A stretch of DNA of 64,000 nucleotides from Secundilactobacillus pentosiphilus (GTDB taxonomy: Bacteria; Bacillota; Bacilli; Lactobacillales; Lactobacillaceae). The stretch is taken from NCBI RefSeq assembly GCF_002217985.1, contig NZ_BCMI01000011.1:18898-82897 (forward strand), written 5' to 3'. The notes beneath the pieces are model-generated. The model was not told the DNA's origin and ran no database searches. It was given only the letters and a program-made list of their open reading frames with translations. A program made the position numbers and the translations under genes. Below are positions 28,048 to 36,084 of this stretch, piece by piece; within the stretch, counting starts at the first letter, position 1, and every line of letters begins with the position of its first letter.

Positions 28048-29805
28048 TTAACCTAATTTAACGGGGACTTGCAGGTAGGAAACGTATTCTCCACCCGTGT
28101 GAATCACTTGCTGGCCCTTGTTTTGGGCTTGGTATGGCAATGACCATGGCACGATGGCGCCGGATTCGTTCTTTGAACTGATCACTAACCGCAGCTGCTC
28201 ACCAGGATAAAAGACCATGCCCATTGGCATCATCACGATATCAGCGGGCACGCTTTCGCCGGCCGTTAATTTTTCAACCCGGTCGAAACTGTGCACTGGG
28301 ATCACGTCGGTGGACTGTTCTTCATCTAAGTGACGTGCCGAAACGCGCAGGCGGCCATCCGGTCCCTTGTATTTCATAACGGTACCGCCATTATCCGTGA
28401 AGTCGTGCATCAGCGCGCCGTGGTTGGGTACCACGAATTCAGATAACTGGTTGCCGTTAACGTCCAGCTTCTGCATCACAACGAATAATTCCATATCGTC
28501 GGCAGCCTTAGCTTCCACGTTCAAATGAACTTTAGGGTAGCCGATCAAGGTCGTCTTCTGGTCAAACCGCTTGATGAACGACGCCTTGCCTGGACCCATT
28601 TCCGGGGCGTAAGTCACTGGAATATCCTTCTGAGTTGGTGCTGATACCAATTCGCGGCTGCCACCATTCAGGTAGAGCTTTTGATATTCAACGTAACTTG
28701 GTGGGAAGGCGTCACCCGCAACGTCAGTCTGATTGCCGCCTTCCATATCGAGGACGGAATAACGAACCTTAGGGGTTTGATCCCAGCCGTTTTGGATGCC
28801 CTTCAGGTAGAAATCATAGAATCGCTTACGGTCAGCAGTATTCATCATGTCGTAATAATCTGGCCACTCCTGGCTGTCATGGATCCGCAGCCACTTGTTT
28901 TCAGAAGCGATGCCGCGCCATGCCCGGAAAGTACCGTTAGTATGCAAGGTATTGCCGTAACTGGCAACGAGGTATGTTGGCACCTTGATTTGATCCAGTT
29001 TAGCAATTTTATCTCGCCAAACGGGATGGTTAGCTAACGGGTACTGCTTCATTTCCTCGGTCACATCTTCGCGCTTGTTATCAGCCACGTTAACGTGGTT
29101 GGACTGCAGCCGGTTCACGAAGTCCTCATCTGGAATGCCGCCTCTAAAGGCAATGTCACGATAACCGTCACTCAAGCCTTCATTCGGGTTGATGGCAGCT
29201 AAATGTGGTGGCTGTTCCGCAGCGATGTACCATTGAGAAAACGACAGGTATGACGTGCCGCTCATTGCAACCTTACCGTTACTCCAGCTTTGGTCAGCCA
29301 GCCATTCAATGACGTCGTAGCCGTCACGGCCCTCTTGAGTGCCCATCATGCTGACATCCCCTTCGGAATGGGCAATTCCCCTTTCGTCCGGGTTAGCAAT
29401 AGCGTATCCTTGAGCACACCAGTAAGCTGGGTCTGGGCCTTCAAACTTTTCAAGGCCAGAAACGATGTTATCTTTTAAGCCGATCAGGCCAAAAATATTT
29501 TCGTAACGCGGTGCGGTACCAGCGCTCTTCCCGTATGGGCTCCACGCCATGATTACCGGCACCTTTTCATCGGTTACGGGGCGGAAAATATCCGTGTAGA
29601 TAGTCACGCCATCCCGCAGTTTAACGGGAACATCCTTTTCAAAAATGATGTCGCAGTCTAACGCCTTAAACTTGGGACTTACCTGATACCCTTTAGGCAA
29701 GGTTTGCTTACCTGGTTTAAACGGGCTGAGGATCCCGTGTTCGCGGCCATCGTCAACGTAGTGTAACGTTGGTTTATAGGTTTTTAATTGATTCAAATCG
29801 GTCAT
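28048..29805 (-). CDS. CocE/NonD family hydrolase
   Basis: 585 residues. N-terminal alpha/beta hydrolase domain (Pfam X-Pro dipeptidyl-peptidase S15 type) with DIFRPVTDEKVPVIMAWSPYGKS and the nucleophile motif AMSGTSYLSFSQWYIA near residue 180, then a C-terminal jelly-roll domain (PSYVEYQKLYLNGG onward, ending GEQLRLVISS). Members act as esterases or acyl-peptidases; the substrate is unknown and no signal peptide is present. Divergent from a TetR regulator that probably controls it. Confidence 0.85.
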   Translation of the reverse strand: MTDLNQLKTYKPTLHYVDDGREHGILSPFKPGKQTLPKGYQVSPKFKALDCDIIFEKDVPVKLRDGVTIYTDIFRPVTDEKVPVIMAWSPYGKSAGTAPRYENIFGLIGLKDNIVSGLEKFEGPDPAYWCAQGYAIANPDERGIAHSEGDVSMMGTQEGRDGYDVIEWLADQSWSNGKVAMSGTSYLSFSQWYIAAEQPPHLAAINPNEGLSDGYRDIAFRGGIPDEDFVNRLQSNHVNVADNKREDVTEEMKQYPLANHPVWRDKIAKLDQIKVPTYLVASYGNTLHTNGTFRAWRGIASENKWLRIHDSQEWPDYYDMMNTADRKRFYDFYLKGIQNGWDQTPKVRYSVLDMEGGNQTDVAGDAFPPSYVEYQKLYLNGGSRELVSAPTQKDIPVTYAPEMGPGKASFIKRFDQKTTLIGYPKVHLNVEAKAADDMELFVVMQKLDVNGNQLSEFVVPNHGALMHDFTDNGGTVMKYKGPDGRLRVSARHLDEEQSTDVIPVHSFDRVEKLTAGESVPADIVMMPMGMVFYPGEQLRLVISSKNESGAIVPWSLPYQAQNKGQQVIHTGGEYVSYLQVPVKLG

Positions 29806-29979
29806 GATGAAACCTCCTTGGTAGTTTCTGGTTGTGATTACTGAACCATCATAACGAGTTGCGGCGGTTTAAGGTATCATCAGCTTCCGTCAGGATGATT
29901 GCTTATTACCGATAATTAGGTGTATTGTCTATTCATACGACATTATGTCTTAAATTGTCTAAGAAAGGCGGTCATCATT

Positions 29980-30531
29980 TTGCCCCGAAATGCACAAAAC
30001 GCGCGTACAGAACGCGATATTCAAAATGCGTTTATTACTTTAGTTAACCAGAAAGGGTTTCGTAACGTTACCATTAACGACATTGCTCAATTAGCCATGA
30101 TTAATCGACAGACCTTCTACTACCACTATCAAGATAAGTATCAGCTAACTGAGACAATGATCGATGACTTGGTAGAAGCTTACGATGAACTCTATAAAAA
30201 GTACGTTGCTGTGAAGCTCAGGCAGGTCACGTTAACAAGCCGGATTCCAATGTTATTTCCAGAAACCATTTCGCTTTGGGCAACGAACCGTCAAAAAGTT
30301 GCCGCTTTGTTCTCCATTGAGTACAACAACTACACGTTAGAAGGTGAATTAAAAAAGCGCTTCCGGAGCTACTTACCCACACTGCTGGGACGAGAACCAT
30401 TACCGTTAGAAAAAAACGTCTTTCCAGGAATTATTTTGTCCGTCATTGAAACGGTTGTCGAAACCGGACAAGTACCGACTCAAGATGAGATTATCAGAAC
30501 CTTTAGTAACATCAGCGACGTTTTTAAATAA
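29980..30531 (+). CDS. TetR/AcrR-family regulator
   Basis: 183 residues. N-terminal helix-turn-helix: TERDIQNAFITLVNQKGFRNVTINDIAQLAMINRQTFYYHYQDKYQL. The C-terminal domain resembles the TetR_C group that follows this kind of N-terminus and may bind a ligand. I start at TTG, seven to eight bases after AAAGGCGG; the frame opens 20 codons earlier without a site. Likely acts on the 174-base divergent gap shared with the CocE-like hydrolase. Confidence 0.85.
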   Translation: MPRNAQNARTERDIQNAFITLVNQKGFRNVTINDIAQLAMINRQTFYYHYQDKYQLTETMIDDLVEAYDELYKKYVAVKLRQVTLTSRIPMLFPETISLWATNRQKVAALFSIEYNNYTLEGELKKRFRSYLPTLLGREPLPLEKNVFPGIILSVIETVVETGQVPTQDEIIRTFSNISDVFK

Positions 30532-30675
30532 GCAACGACACTTTAACTGCTGACATTGGTAGATACATTTTTAAAAACCTGTTTACTTAGATGTAACAAT
30601 TTTGTAATGTCATAATCAGTAATCGCTAAATATCAGCCAAAGCTTGGGCTTCTTAACCATTGTAACGTCAATAGA

Positions 30676-30693
30676 TTGACATTTATTTGTCAA
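30676..30693. promoter_or_regulatory. Inverted repeat, probable MarR operator
   Basis: TTGACA-TTTATT-TGTCAA is an 18-base dyad about 80 bases before the MarR gene; TTGACA may double as its -35. This fits negative autoregulation. Nothing else is seen in 30532-30771. Confidence 0.5.
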
Positions 30694-30771
30694 AATCAAG
30701 TCTTTATGGTTGTGAATGCAAGCATATACTGGTATCCTACAGTCGAATTACATTATGAGGAGGGGGCAACC

Positions 30772-31200
30772 TTGAACAATAAAACAACCGCAAGTTTAAT
30801 TCACCGTATTGCAAGCTTTGAGACCCAGTATTTGAACCAACAGCTTCGTTCACTCGATTTGAATTCGGATCAGGCACGCGCTATCAACTTTATCTCCAGT
30901 CACCCTAATAGTATGCAACGAGATATTGCACACTACCTCAACCGACAAGAAGCCAGCGTCACCAATTTGTTAAAGGGATTAGTTCGCCGTAACCTTATCG
31001 TCCGCACGATCCCGCTAGAAAATGAGCGCACCAAACTACTCTCCTTGACACAAGCGGGTGCTGATTTGGTTGAAAGCATTCAAAAATCCTTTACTCAAAT
31101 GAACATCCTGCTAGAAGATCCTTTGTCCGATGCTGAAGCCACGAAGCTGACGCAGTTATTAAATACCGTCCAAAAGGAAATTGATGCTAACCAGGACTGA
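30772..31200 (+). CDS. MarR-family regulator
   Basis: 142 residues with a winged helix: NSDQARAINFISSHPNSMQRDIAHYLNRQEASVTNLLKGLVRRNLIVRTIPLENERTKLLSLTQAG. TTG start chosen because GAGGAGGGGG is five bases upstream; the open frame continues 32 codons before it. A lone gene flanked by an upstream dyad and a downstream terminator, so a target operon is not obvious here. Confidence 0.85.
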   Translation: MNNKTTASLIHRIASFETQYLNQQLRSLDLNSDQARAINFISSHPNSMQRDIAHYLNRQEASVTNLLKGLVRRNLIVRTIPLENERTKLLSLTQAGADLVESIQKSFTQMNILLEDPLSDAEATKLTQLLNTVQKEIDANQD

Positions 31201-31255
31201 ATTTAAATTTGTATAGCTTGGGTAAAGCTAAGCTTAATTCTGACACTTTAACGCA

Positions 31256-31300
31256 AATATCCCCTGAAGCCAAAATATTTTGACCTCAGGGGATATTTTC
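31256..31300 (+). terminator. Terminator after the MarR gene
   Basis: Arms AATATCCCCTGA and TCAGGGGATATT with an inner AAAATATTTT, followed by TTTC. Confidence 0.8.
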
Positions 31301-31392
31301 AATTATAAAGCGTCTTGAAGTTAGCTGTCATGCAGGAAAGTCGGGTAGAATATAAGTAATCTCATTTGTTAAACTGAAAGGAGGAATTCTCG

Positions 31393-32055
31393 ATTTCAAT
31401 CGATATCAATTGGCTCTACCAGACTTTGTTAAATCACATGGGCCCTTCTGGCTGGTGGCCAGCCGAAGACAAGCGTGACATTATCGTAGGTGCCATTCTG
31501 GTTCAAAATACCGCTTGGCAAAACGCCGATGTTGGTCTGAATCATTTAAAACAGCGTACCAGGTTAGCCCCCGAAGCAGTGCTATCGTTATCACAAACGG
31601 AATTAATTGACTTAATCCGGGCCAGCGGCTTCTACCGTAATAAAGCCAAAGCGATCCATAACGTTTTCCAGTGGTTCGACGATCACGACTGGGACTACGC
31701 CGGCATAGCTGCCAAAGCCACCCAAGCTGAGCTTCGTCAACAACTGCTAGCACTGCCTGGCGTCGGCCAGGAGACTGCTGACGTTTATCTGGTCTATCTT
31801 TTTGACTTGCCAACCTTTATTGCTGACTCATACACTCGCCGTCTATTCACGCACTTGGGTTATCAGCACACTGATAGCTATCAGCATCTCAAACAGCAGA
31901 TTACGCTCCCCAGCAATTTTACTGCCGAAATGGCACAGGATTTCCACGGTCAGCTAGATGAATTCGGCAAACACTACCTTCAACGTGAAGATACGTTTGC
32001 TGACAGCTTTTTGGCCCGCGCCCTACTTAAAAAACAGCAGGCTCAAAAAGGCTAG
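31393..32055 (+). CDS. Endonuclease III-like DNA glycosylase (COG2231/MagIII-like), ATT start
   Basis: 220 residues if translation begins at ATT (31393), eight bases after AAAGGAGG. The encoded I-S-I-D-I-N-W-L-Y-Q-T-L-L-N-H-M-G-P matches the N-terminal layout of lactobacillus relatives; the first conventional start (TTG 31426) has no ribosome site and loses part of helix one. The HhH-GPD motif is LPGVGQETADVYL near residue 127 with Glu where EndoIII has its catalytic Lys, and the Asp is kept in FIADSYTRR. No C-terminal Fe-S cysteines. Probably a base-excision glycosylase for alkylated bases. Its 3' end overlaps the convergent DUF1304 gene by 33 bases. Confidence 0.75.
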   Translation: MSIDINWLYQTLLNHMGPSGWWPAEDKRDIIVGAILVQNTAWQNADVGLNHLKQRTRLAPEAVLSLSQTELIDLIRASGFYRNKAKAIHNVFQWFDDHDWDYAGIAAKATQAELRQQLLALPGVGQETADVYLVYLFDLPTFIADSYTRRLFTHLGYQHTDSYQHLKQQITLPSNFTAEMAQDFHGQLDEFGKHYLQREDTFADSFLARALLKKQQAQKG

Positions 32056-32394
32056 CAACCCGGGAATCCCCTGCGTCCACATAATCTGCCGGTTAACCGT
32101 CAAGCTACCAAAAACACCGGCAATAAACACAAACCCGGTAAACAGCAAACAGCCGGCTATCGTTGCATTTCCAGGCAATCCGAAACGCATGAACAGTAGT
32201 CCCGCACCTATGAACCCGTTATATAAACCAATGTTGGCCATCGTCGTTTTCGTTTCCGGACGATGCTGATACTCTGCCGAAAACCCAAAAGCTTTCTGCG
32301 CTGCCTCTGACTGAGAACCAAACATTTCTAAACCTAATATCAGCAGTGCTTCCACTGCGACAATGATGACTAAAACCGTACTAATCAATGACAT
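32023..32394 (-). CDS. DUF1304 family membrane protein
   Basis: 123 residues with four predicted membrane helices; VAVEALLILGLEMFG, the YNGFIGAGLLF motif and the C-terminal GIPGLLAFL are typical of DUF1304. Function unknown. ATG is preceded by AGGGGGAATAAGG. Its stop lies inside the convergent glycosylase gene. Confidence 0.8.
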   Translation of the reverse strand: MSLISTVLVIIVAVEALLILGLEMFGSQSEAAQKAFGFSAEYQHRPETKTTMANIGLYNGFIGAGLLFMRFGLPGNATIAGCLLFTGFVFIAGVFGSLTVNRQIMWTQGIPGLLAFLSLLFFK

Positions 32395-32405
32395 CCTTAT
32401 TCCCC

Positions 32406-33218
32406 CTAAAATAGCTTTGAGTCCCCTGTTGGCACTAGATAGATGCCAAATGAACCGTAACCGCTTGGCCACGTGTGATAGGCGGACGTTGACCCGTGGG
32501 GTGTGGCATAAATACCGATTTGATAACCCTTATACTTTGCCCGCTTTGAAGCAGTGTATCCCTGTGCGTTCAGAACCGCTGCAGCTAACTTAGTATAATT
32601 AGTCTTACTGGAAGTACTGGTCCAGTTGTACGGCGTAAAAATGCCGATCGCGGTGGAATTTTTATTGAGCTTCGAATACTTGGCCGTTTTGCTGGCTCCT
32701 GCATTCAAATCGTTGCGGGCATCGTTTGAGTAGCTGTTGTTAAGAATGGTCCCTGGAAATAGCGCCAGAATATCAGCCTGTAATTTGGCTGATTCGCGAA
32801 CGGATTTAATACCCGCTAAGCCGCCACCGTAGGATTTCACCACGGCGCTATGGGCAAAAGCATCATCAGGATTGTCCCCCTTGGTGAGGTACGACCGGTA
32901 AACTAGGCCCTTAATTTTATCCTTGTTATCGGTCAATTCATAATAATAACCTGACTTTTTCCCGTGCTGAAGCTTTACCCGTTTGTAAACGTACCAGGTC
33001 GTCCGTGGATAGTGCTTTAGATTGTGAATCTTTTTAGTGTGCTTTAAATCCCACATATATTCATTCTTCGTTGTTTTCACGTAATAGGCAATGTGATGGT
33101 AACTTTTTGTGCTGACCGTTTTCCATGACGTCGCAGCCTGACCCGCTGCTGAAAAGCCGGTACTTCCTATCCCCTCAAGCATTAGCCCCGCAGTTAATGC
33201 CACGATTAATTTTTTCAT
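32406..33218 (-). CDS. Secreted protein of unknown function
   Basis: 270 residues with a signal peptide (MKKLIVALTAGLMLEG...GQAA, cleavage near residue 27-30). The mature part is rich in Tyr, Lys and Ser. Residues 30-115 have the WYVYKRVKL...YYYELTDNKDKIKGLVYRSYL pattern common in lactobacillus surface proteins (SLAP/SH3b-like repeats). The remainder, KSYGGGLAGIKSVRESAKLQADILALFPGT, is not one I can name. ATG follows GGGGGAATTTCAG. It is followed closely by the DUF1304 gene. Confidence 0.65.
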   Translation of the reverse strand: MKKLIVALTAGLMLEGIGSTGFSAAGQAATSWKTVSTKSYHHIAYYVKTTKNEYMWDLKHTKKIHNLKHYPRTTWYVYKRVKLQHGKKSGYYYELTDNKDKIKGLVYRSYLTKGDNPDDAFAHSAVVKSYGGGLAGIKSVRESAKLQADILALFPGTILNNSYSNDARNDLNAGASKTAKYSKLNKNSTAIGIFTPYNWTSTSSKTNYTKLAAAVLNAQGYTASKRAKYKGYQIGIYATPHGSTSAYHTWPSGYGSFGIYLVPTGDSKLF

Positions 33219-33299
33219 CTGAAATTCCCCCATCCAGATATCTTGTTTGCTTCAAATGTAGCAGAGGGAAACGCTGGTTGCAAGGGGATTAGGTTACAA

Positions 33300-33340
33300 A
33301 ATAGCCCGTTGATCCGTGATCGATCAACGGGCTATTTTAA
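33300..33340. terminator. Strong hairpin terminator
   Basis: Fifteen-base perfect arms AATAGCCCGTTGATC / GATCAACGGGCTATT with TTTT on either side. Lies between the candidate small RNA and the secreted-protein gene and may back up the small-RNA terminator. Confidence 0.75.
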
Positions 33341-33351
33341 TTCATTTCCAA

Positions 33352-33550
33352 CAAAAAAGACGCTCCATTTCTGGAACGTCCATACAGCCACTTAGTCGAA
33401 ACTAAATGGGTTCTCAAAAATCCACATTTCCTTTGAACCAAGGCAGCCGCAAATCCGGCGGTGTTACATTGCCTGCTGTGCAAAAAAATCACCTAGTTGC
33501 TTGCGCAAACTGCTATTGCTAACAGTGTGATATTCTCGACTCATCGCATG
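33352..33550 (-). ncRNA. Candidate small structured RNA of about 200 nt (6S-like size)
   Basis: No frame fits this gap, but the minus strand has a full transcription unit. The promoter TTGCGT-17-TATGAT (33585-33557, with an extended TGC before the -10) lies just after the upstream gene. The unit ends in a classic terminator GACGTTCCA-GAAA-TGGAGCGTC followed by six T. Inside are several helices: AGGCA/TGCCT enclosing GCCG/CGGC, and an end-to-end pairing AGTCGAGA with TTTCGACT. Length and end pairing suit a 6S RNA, but I do not recognise the sequence with certainty. Confidence 0.5.
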
Positions 33551-33595
33551 TGAACTATCATAGCACGGATTGAAGCCAGACGCAAATCAACACGG

Positions 33596-34096
33596 TTACT
33601 TGTCACTATCATCCGTCTCTTGACTGTCGTCTGCATCCTTTTTTGCCTGATTTTCTTTGATTTGATCCAACTGCTTATCCAGCCACGTTGCGATTGCCGC
33701 TGCCATGTCGCCCTTATGGCTCACAAAATCATCCGCAGACGCCACCTTATCAATCCGCAAAGAAGACGGGTTAATATCTGGTGACTCTACGATACTGTAA
33801 ACACTGACAGGCATCGTATCATCATCTGCCAGCATCTTCTTCATCGCATTTAAATAGCGTAACGGCAAGTTAACTACGCTGGTTTCCAAAGCAACTTGAA
33901 TATCAGCGTCCGTCAATGTCAACGTGGCCTGCGCCAATTGATTTTCACCAACCGCTTTAACGATCATCTCAACCATTGGTTCAAGGGACTTAGCCACCCC
34001 ATTCTTTTTGATTTCAGCTAAACTGCTGCCAAAATTTTGTGTCTCATATTTTTCAGCTTCAACTTCTTCTACGAAGTCCTTTACTAAACTCTCCAT
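33596..34096 (-). CDS. Conserved hypothetical protein
   Basis: 166 residues, soluble, acidic at the C-terminus (KKDADDSQETDDSDK). No signal or membrane segment. Not recognised. ATG follows GAGGTAACT, and it starts two bases after the stop of the membrane-protein gene, so the two form an operon and may act together. Confidence 0.6.
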   Translation of the reverse strand: MESLVKDFVEEVEAEKYETQNFGSSLAEIKKNGVAKSLEPMVEMIVKAVGENQLAQATLTLTDADIQVALETSVVNLPLRYLNAMKKMLADDDTMPVSVYSIVESPDINPSSLRIDKVASADDFVSHKGDMAAAIATWLDKQLDQIKENQAKKDADDSQETDDSDK

Positions 34097-34098
34097 AG

Positions 34099-34557
34099 TT
34101 ACCTCGATTGTTTATTTTGTTTGCGTTTTTCCTGCAATTTTTTAATTTCTGCCAGTTTTTCATTATCACGCTTATTATCAAGCCAGTGGCGATAACGGAG
34201 TGCCAGCACCATCCAGTAGCCGTTAAAAACGATCACTAGAAAATTAGCAAACGTCACCCCGGCTTTGATGCCAATAACTGCTGTACTACTAGTTAACACC
34301 GTTACAATACCATTAAACAGGCCAAATGAATAGATGACAATCACCATGGCTAACAGGTAGTATCCCGAATTATGGCCCAGAGCGCCCCAAATCATTGGCA
34401 GCGCGTAGAGTACCAGCGAGATAATAATTGAACGTATCACCGCTGTCATTTCAAAGTGATGTCCTAGTGCAACTAGCTTAGAGGACAACAATAGATTCAT
34501 GGCGGAGAAAAGCACCCATGATACGATGCCGTATGTGATTAATTTTTGCTTGAGCAT
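34099..34557 (-). CDS. Small integral membrane protein
   Basis: 152 residues with four hydrophobic segments (about 8-24, 38-58, 68-88, 100-122) and a very basic C-terminal tail (KLAEIKKLQEKRKQNKQSR). Start MLKQKLIT is set by AAGGAGAACCAC; the frame extends 26 codons upstream without support. Unknown function; cotranscribed with the following acidic protein. Confidence 0.65.
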   Translation of the reverse strand: MLKQKLITYGIVSWVLFSAMNLLLSSKLVALGHHFEMTAVIRSIIISLVLYALPMIWGALGHNSGYYLLAMVIVIYSFGLFNGIVTVLTSSTAVIGIKAGVTFANFLVIVFNGYWMVLALRYRHWLDNKRDNEKLAEIKKLQEKRKQNKQSR

Positions 34558-34611
34558 GTGGTTCTCCTTAATCGTTATTAATAGTTCAAATTGTAGCATA
34601 GTTCTATGTAG

Positions 34612-34660
34612 AAAATACAGGTTTACCCCTAGCAATGTGTGCTGGGGAAGCCTGTATTTT
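34612..34660 (-). terminator. Terminator downstream of lplA copy A
   Basis: Arms AAAATACAGG / CCTGTATTTT with inner CCCC/GGGG. It lies beyond two hairpin repeats that form the 3' untranslated region of the lipoate ligase gene. Confidence 0.75.
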
Positions 34661-34723
34661 GGATTTTTGAGTTTATATTGGTTGAAGAACTGCTCAACTC
34701 TTATATAGCCGAATCGGGCTACT

Positions 34724-34818
34724 CCAGGCAGAGGCTTGCACCTAAGTCACTTCGGACACAAATCCAAACCCGGGATTTATATCCGAAGCACCTTAGGCTC
34801 CAGCCTCTAAACGCCTGG
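34724..34818 (-). repeat. Hairpin repeat, copy 5 (3' of lplA)
   Basis: Outer arms CCAGGC/GCCTGG, AGAGGCT/AGCCTCT, CCTAAG/CTTAGG, TTCGGA/TCCGAA, tip AAATCC/GGATTT. In reverse complement it aligns with copies 1-4, so it has the same orientation as they do relative to its own transcript (minus). Confidence 0.8.
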
Positions 34819-34845
34819 TTCCGCACCTTGTTTTAATCGGGCTAC

Positions 34846-34942
34846 AACAGGCAGAGGCTTGCACCTAAGGTACTCCGAACACAAATCCAAGACCGGGATT
34901 TATGCCCGGAGTACCTTAGACTCCAGTCTCTAAACGCCTGTT
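34846..34942 (-). repeat. Hairpin repeat, copy 6 (3' of lplA)
   Basis: Outer arms AACAGGC/GCCTGTT, inner CTAAGGTACTCCG/CGGAGTACCTTAG, tip AAATCC/GGATTT with AAGACCG between. It is a tandem partner of copy 5 with a 123-base period and ends 8 bases after the lplA stop. Confidence 0.8.
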
Positions 34943-34949
34943 TCCGCAC

Positions 34950-35960
34950 CTAAGCTAACAAATCCACCAACTCATCCTTCGTAATACCCATGAAGTACTG
35001 ACTGATATCCACATCATCCAAAACCTTTTCCAGGTTTTCACGATCATAGCGGATACCCTTCATTTTATCAGCTAGTTCGCTAACATCCTTTGGGCCGAAG
35101 AAGTCGCCGAAAAACTTGATTGTTGAGATTTTACCCTGTTCTACCAAGATCCGTGCATCAATGGTACCTGAATCAAAGTGTTGACGCTTCTTGACCGTAA
35201 ATTCTGGTGACGTACCGTAAACCCAGTCCCAGTTGTTGTAGTACTGTTCGTAGATCTTGTCGATTTCCTTTTGTTCATCAGGGGTAACCACGTATTCCTT
35301 ATCCTTGATTTCGTCCAAGCTGTCAACATGGAACAATTCCTTCAAGAGTTTGTCACGAAATTCTGGTACCGTAATATTTTGATATTCGGGTGCCAAATAT
35401 GGCTTCAAGTTAGTTACACGAGAACGGACTGATTTAATACCCTTTGAAGCAATCTTATCTTCTGGGACATTTAAAGCATCCGCAATCACGTTTTGATCCA
35501 CGTCCAGCATCAAAGTACCATGAGAGAAGGTCTTACCGTTCTTGGTGTACATCGCGTTACCAGAGAATTTCTTGCCATCGACTAAGATGTCGTTACGGCC
35601 AGAAACTTCAACTGACTTTGCACCCATATCATGTAAGGCATCAACAATTGGTTGAACGAAGGACTTGAAGTCCCCGAACTGTTCGGAATTACTGTCCAGC
35701 ACAAAGCTAAAGCACAGGTTACCAAGATCTTGATAAACCGCGCCACCGCCAGATAAACGGCGGGTAACCGTAATGTTGTGTTCTTCAACGTATTTTTGAT
35801 TGATTTCCTCTAATGTGTTTTGGTTTCGGCCAACGATGATACATGGCTTTTCATAGTAGAAAAGTACCAGTGGTTCGCCAAAATCCTTATTATTCATTAA
35901 ATATTGTTCAGTAGCTAAGTTACGGCCAATATCGTGGGCCGTCATTGAAACATACCGCAT
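34950..35960 (-). CDS. lplA: Lipoate-protein ligase A (copy A)
   Basis: Attaches lipoate (via lipoyl-AMP) to E2/GcvH proteins. 336 residues: catalytic domain with IIVGRNQNTLEEIN, the RRLSGGGAVYQDLGN lipoate loop near residue 72, SGRNDILVDGKKFSGNAMY with the catalytic Lys, and the C-terminal accessory domain with NWDWVYGTSPEFTVKKRQHF. ATG follows GAAGGGAAG; an 11-codon upstream extension is ignored. A second, very similar gene lies upstream. Confidence 0.93.
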   Translation of the reverse strand: MRYVSMTAHDIGRNLATEQYLMNNKDFGEPLVLFYYEKPCIIVGRNQNTLEEINQKYVEEHNITVTRRLSGGGAVYQDLGNLCFSFVLDSNSEQFGDFKSFVQPIVDALHDMGAKSVEVSGRNDILVDGKKFSGNAMYTKNGKTFSHGTLMLDVDQNVIADALNVPEDKIASKGIKSVRSRVTNLKPYLAPEYQNITVPEFRDKLLKELFHVDSLDEIKDKEYVVTPDEQKEIDKIYEQYYNNWDWVYGTSPEFTVKKRQHFDSGTIDARILVEQGKISTIKFFGDFFGPKDVSELADKMKGIRYDRENLEKVLDDVDISQYFMGITKDELVDLLA

Positions 35961-36084
35961 GTCCAAACTTCCCTTCCAAATATTAATAACCAATCTTGTA
36001 ACCGCTTTTCATTTTAACATAATCATGTAAGGGGTTACAGTTTGGACACCTGAATTGTGCACTAAAAGTGCATTGCCTTCGCTT

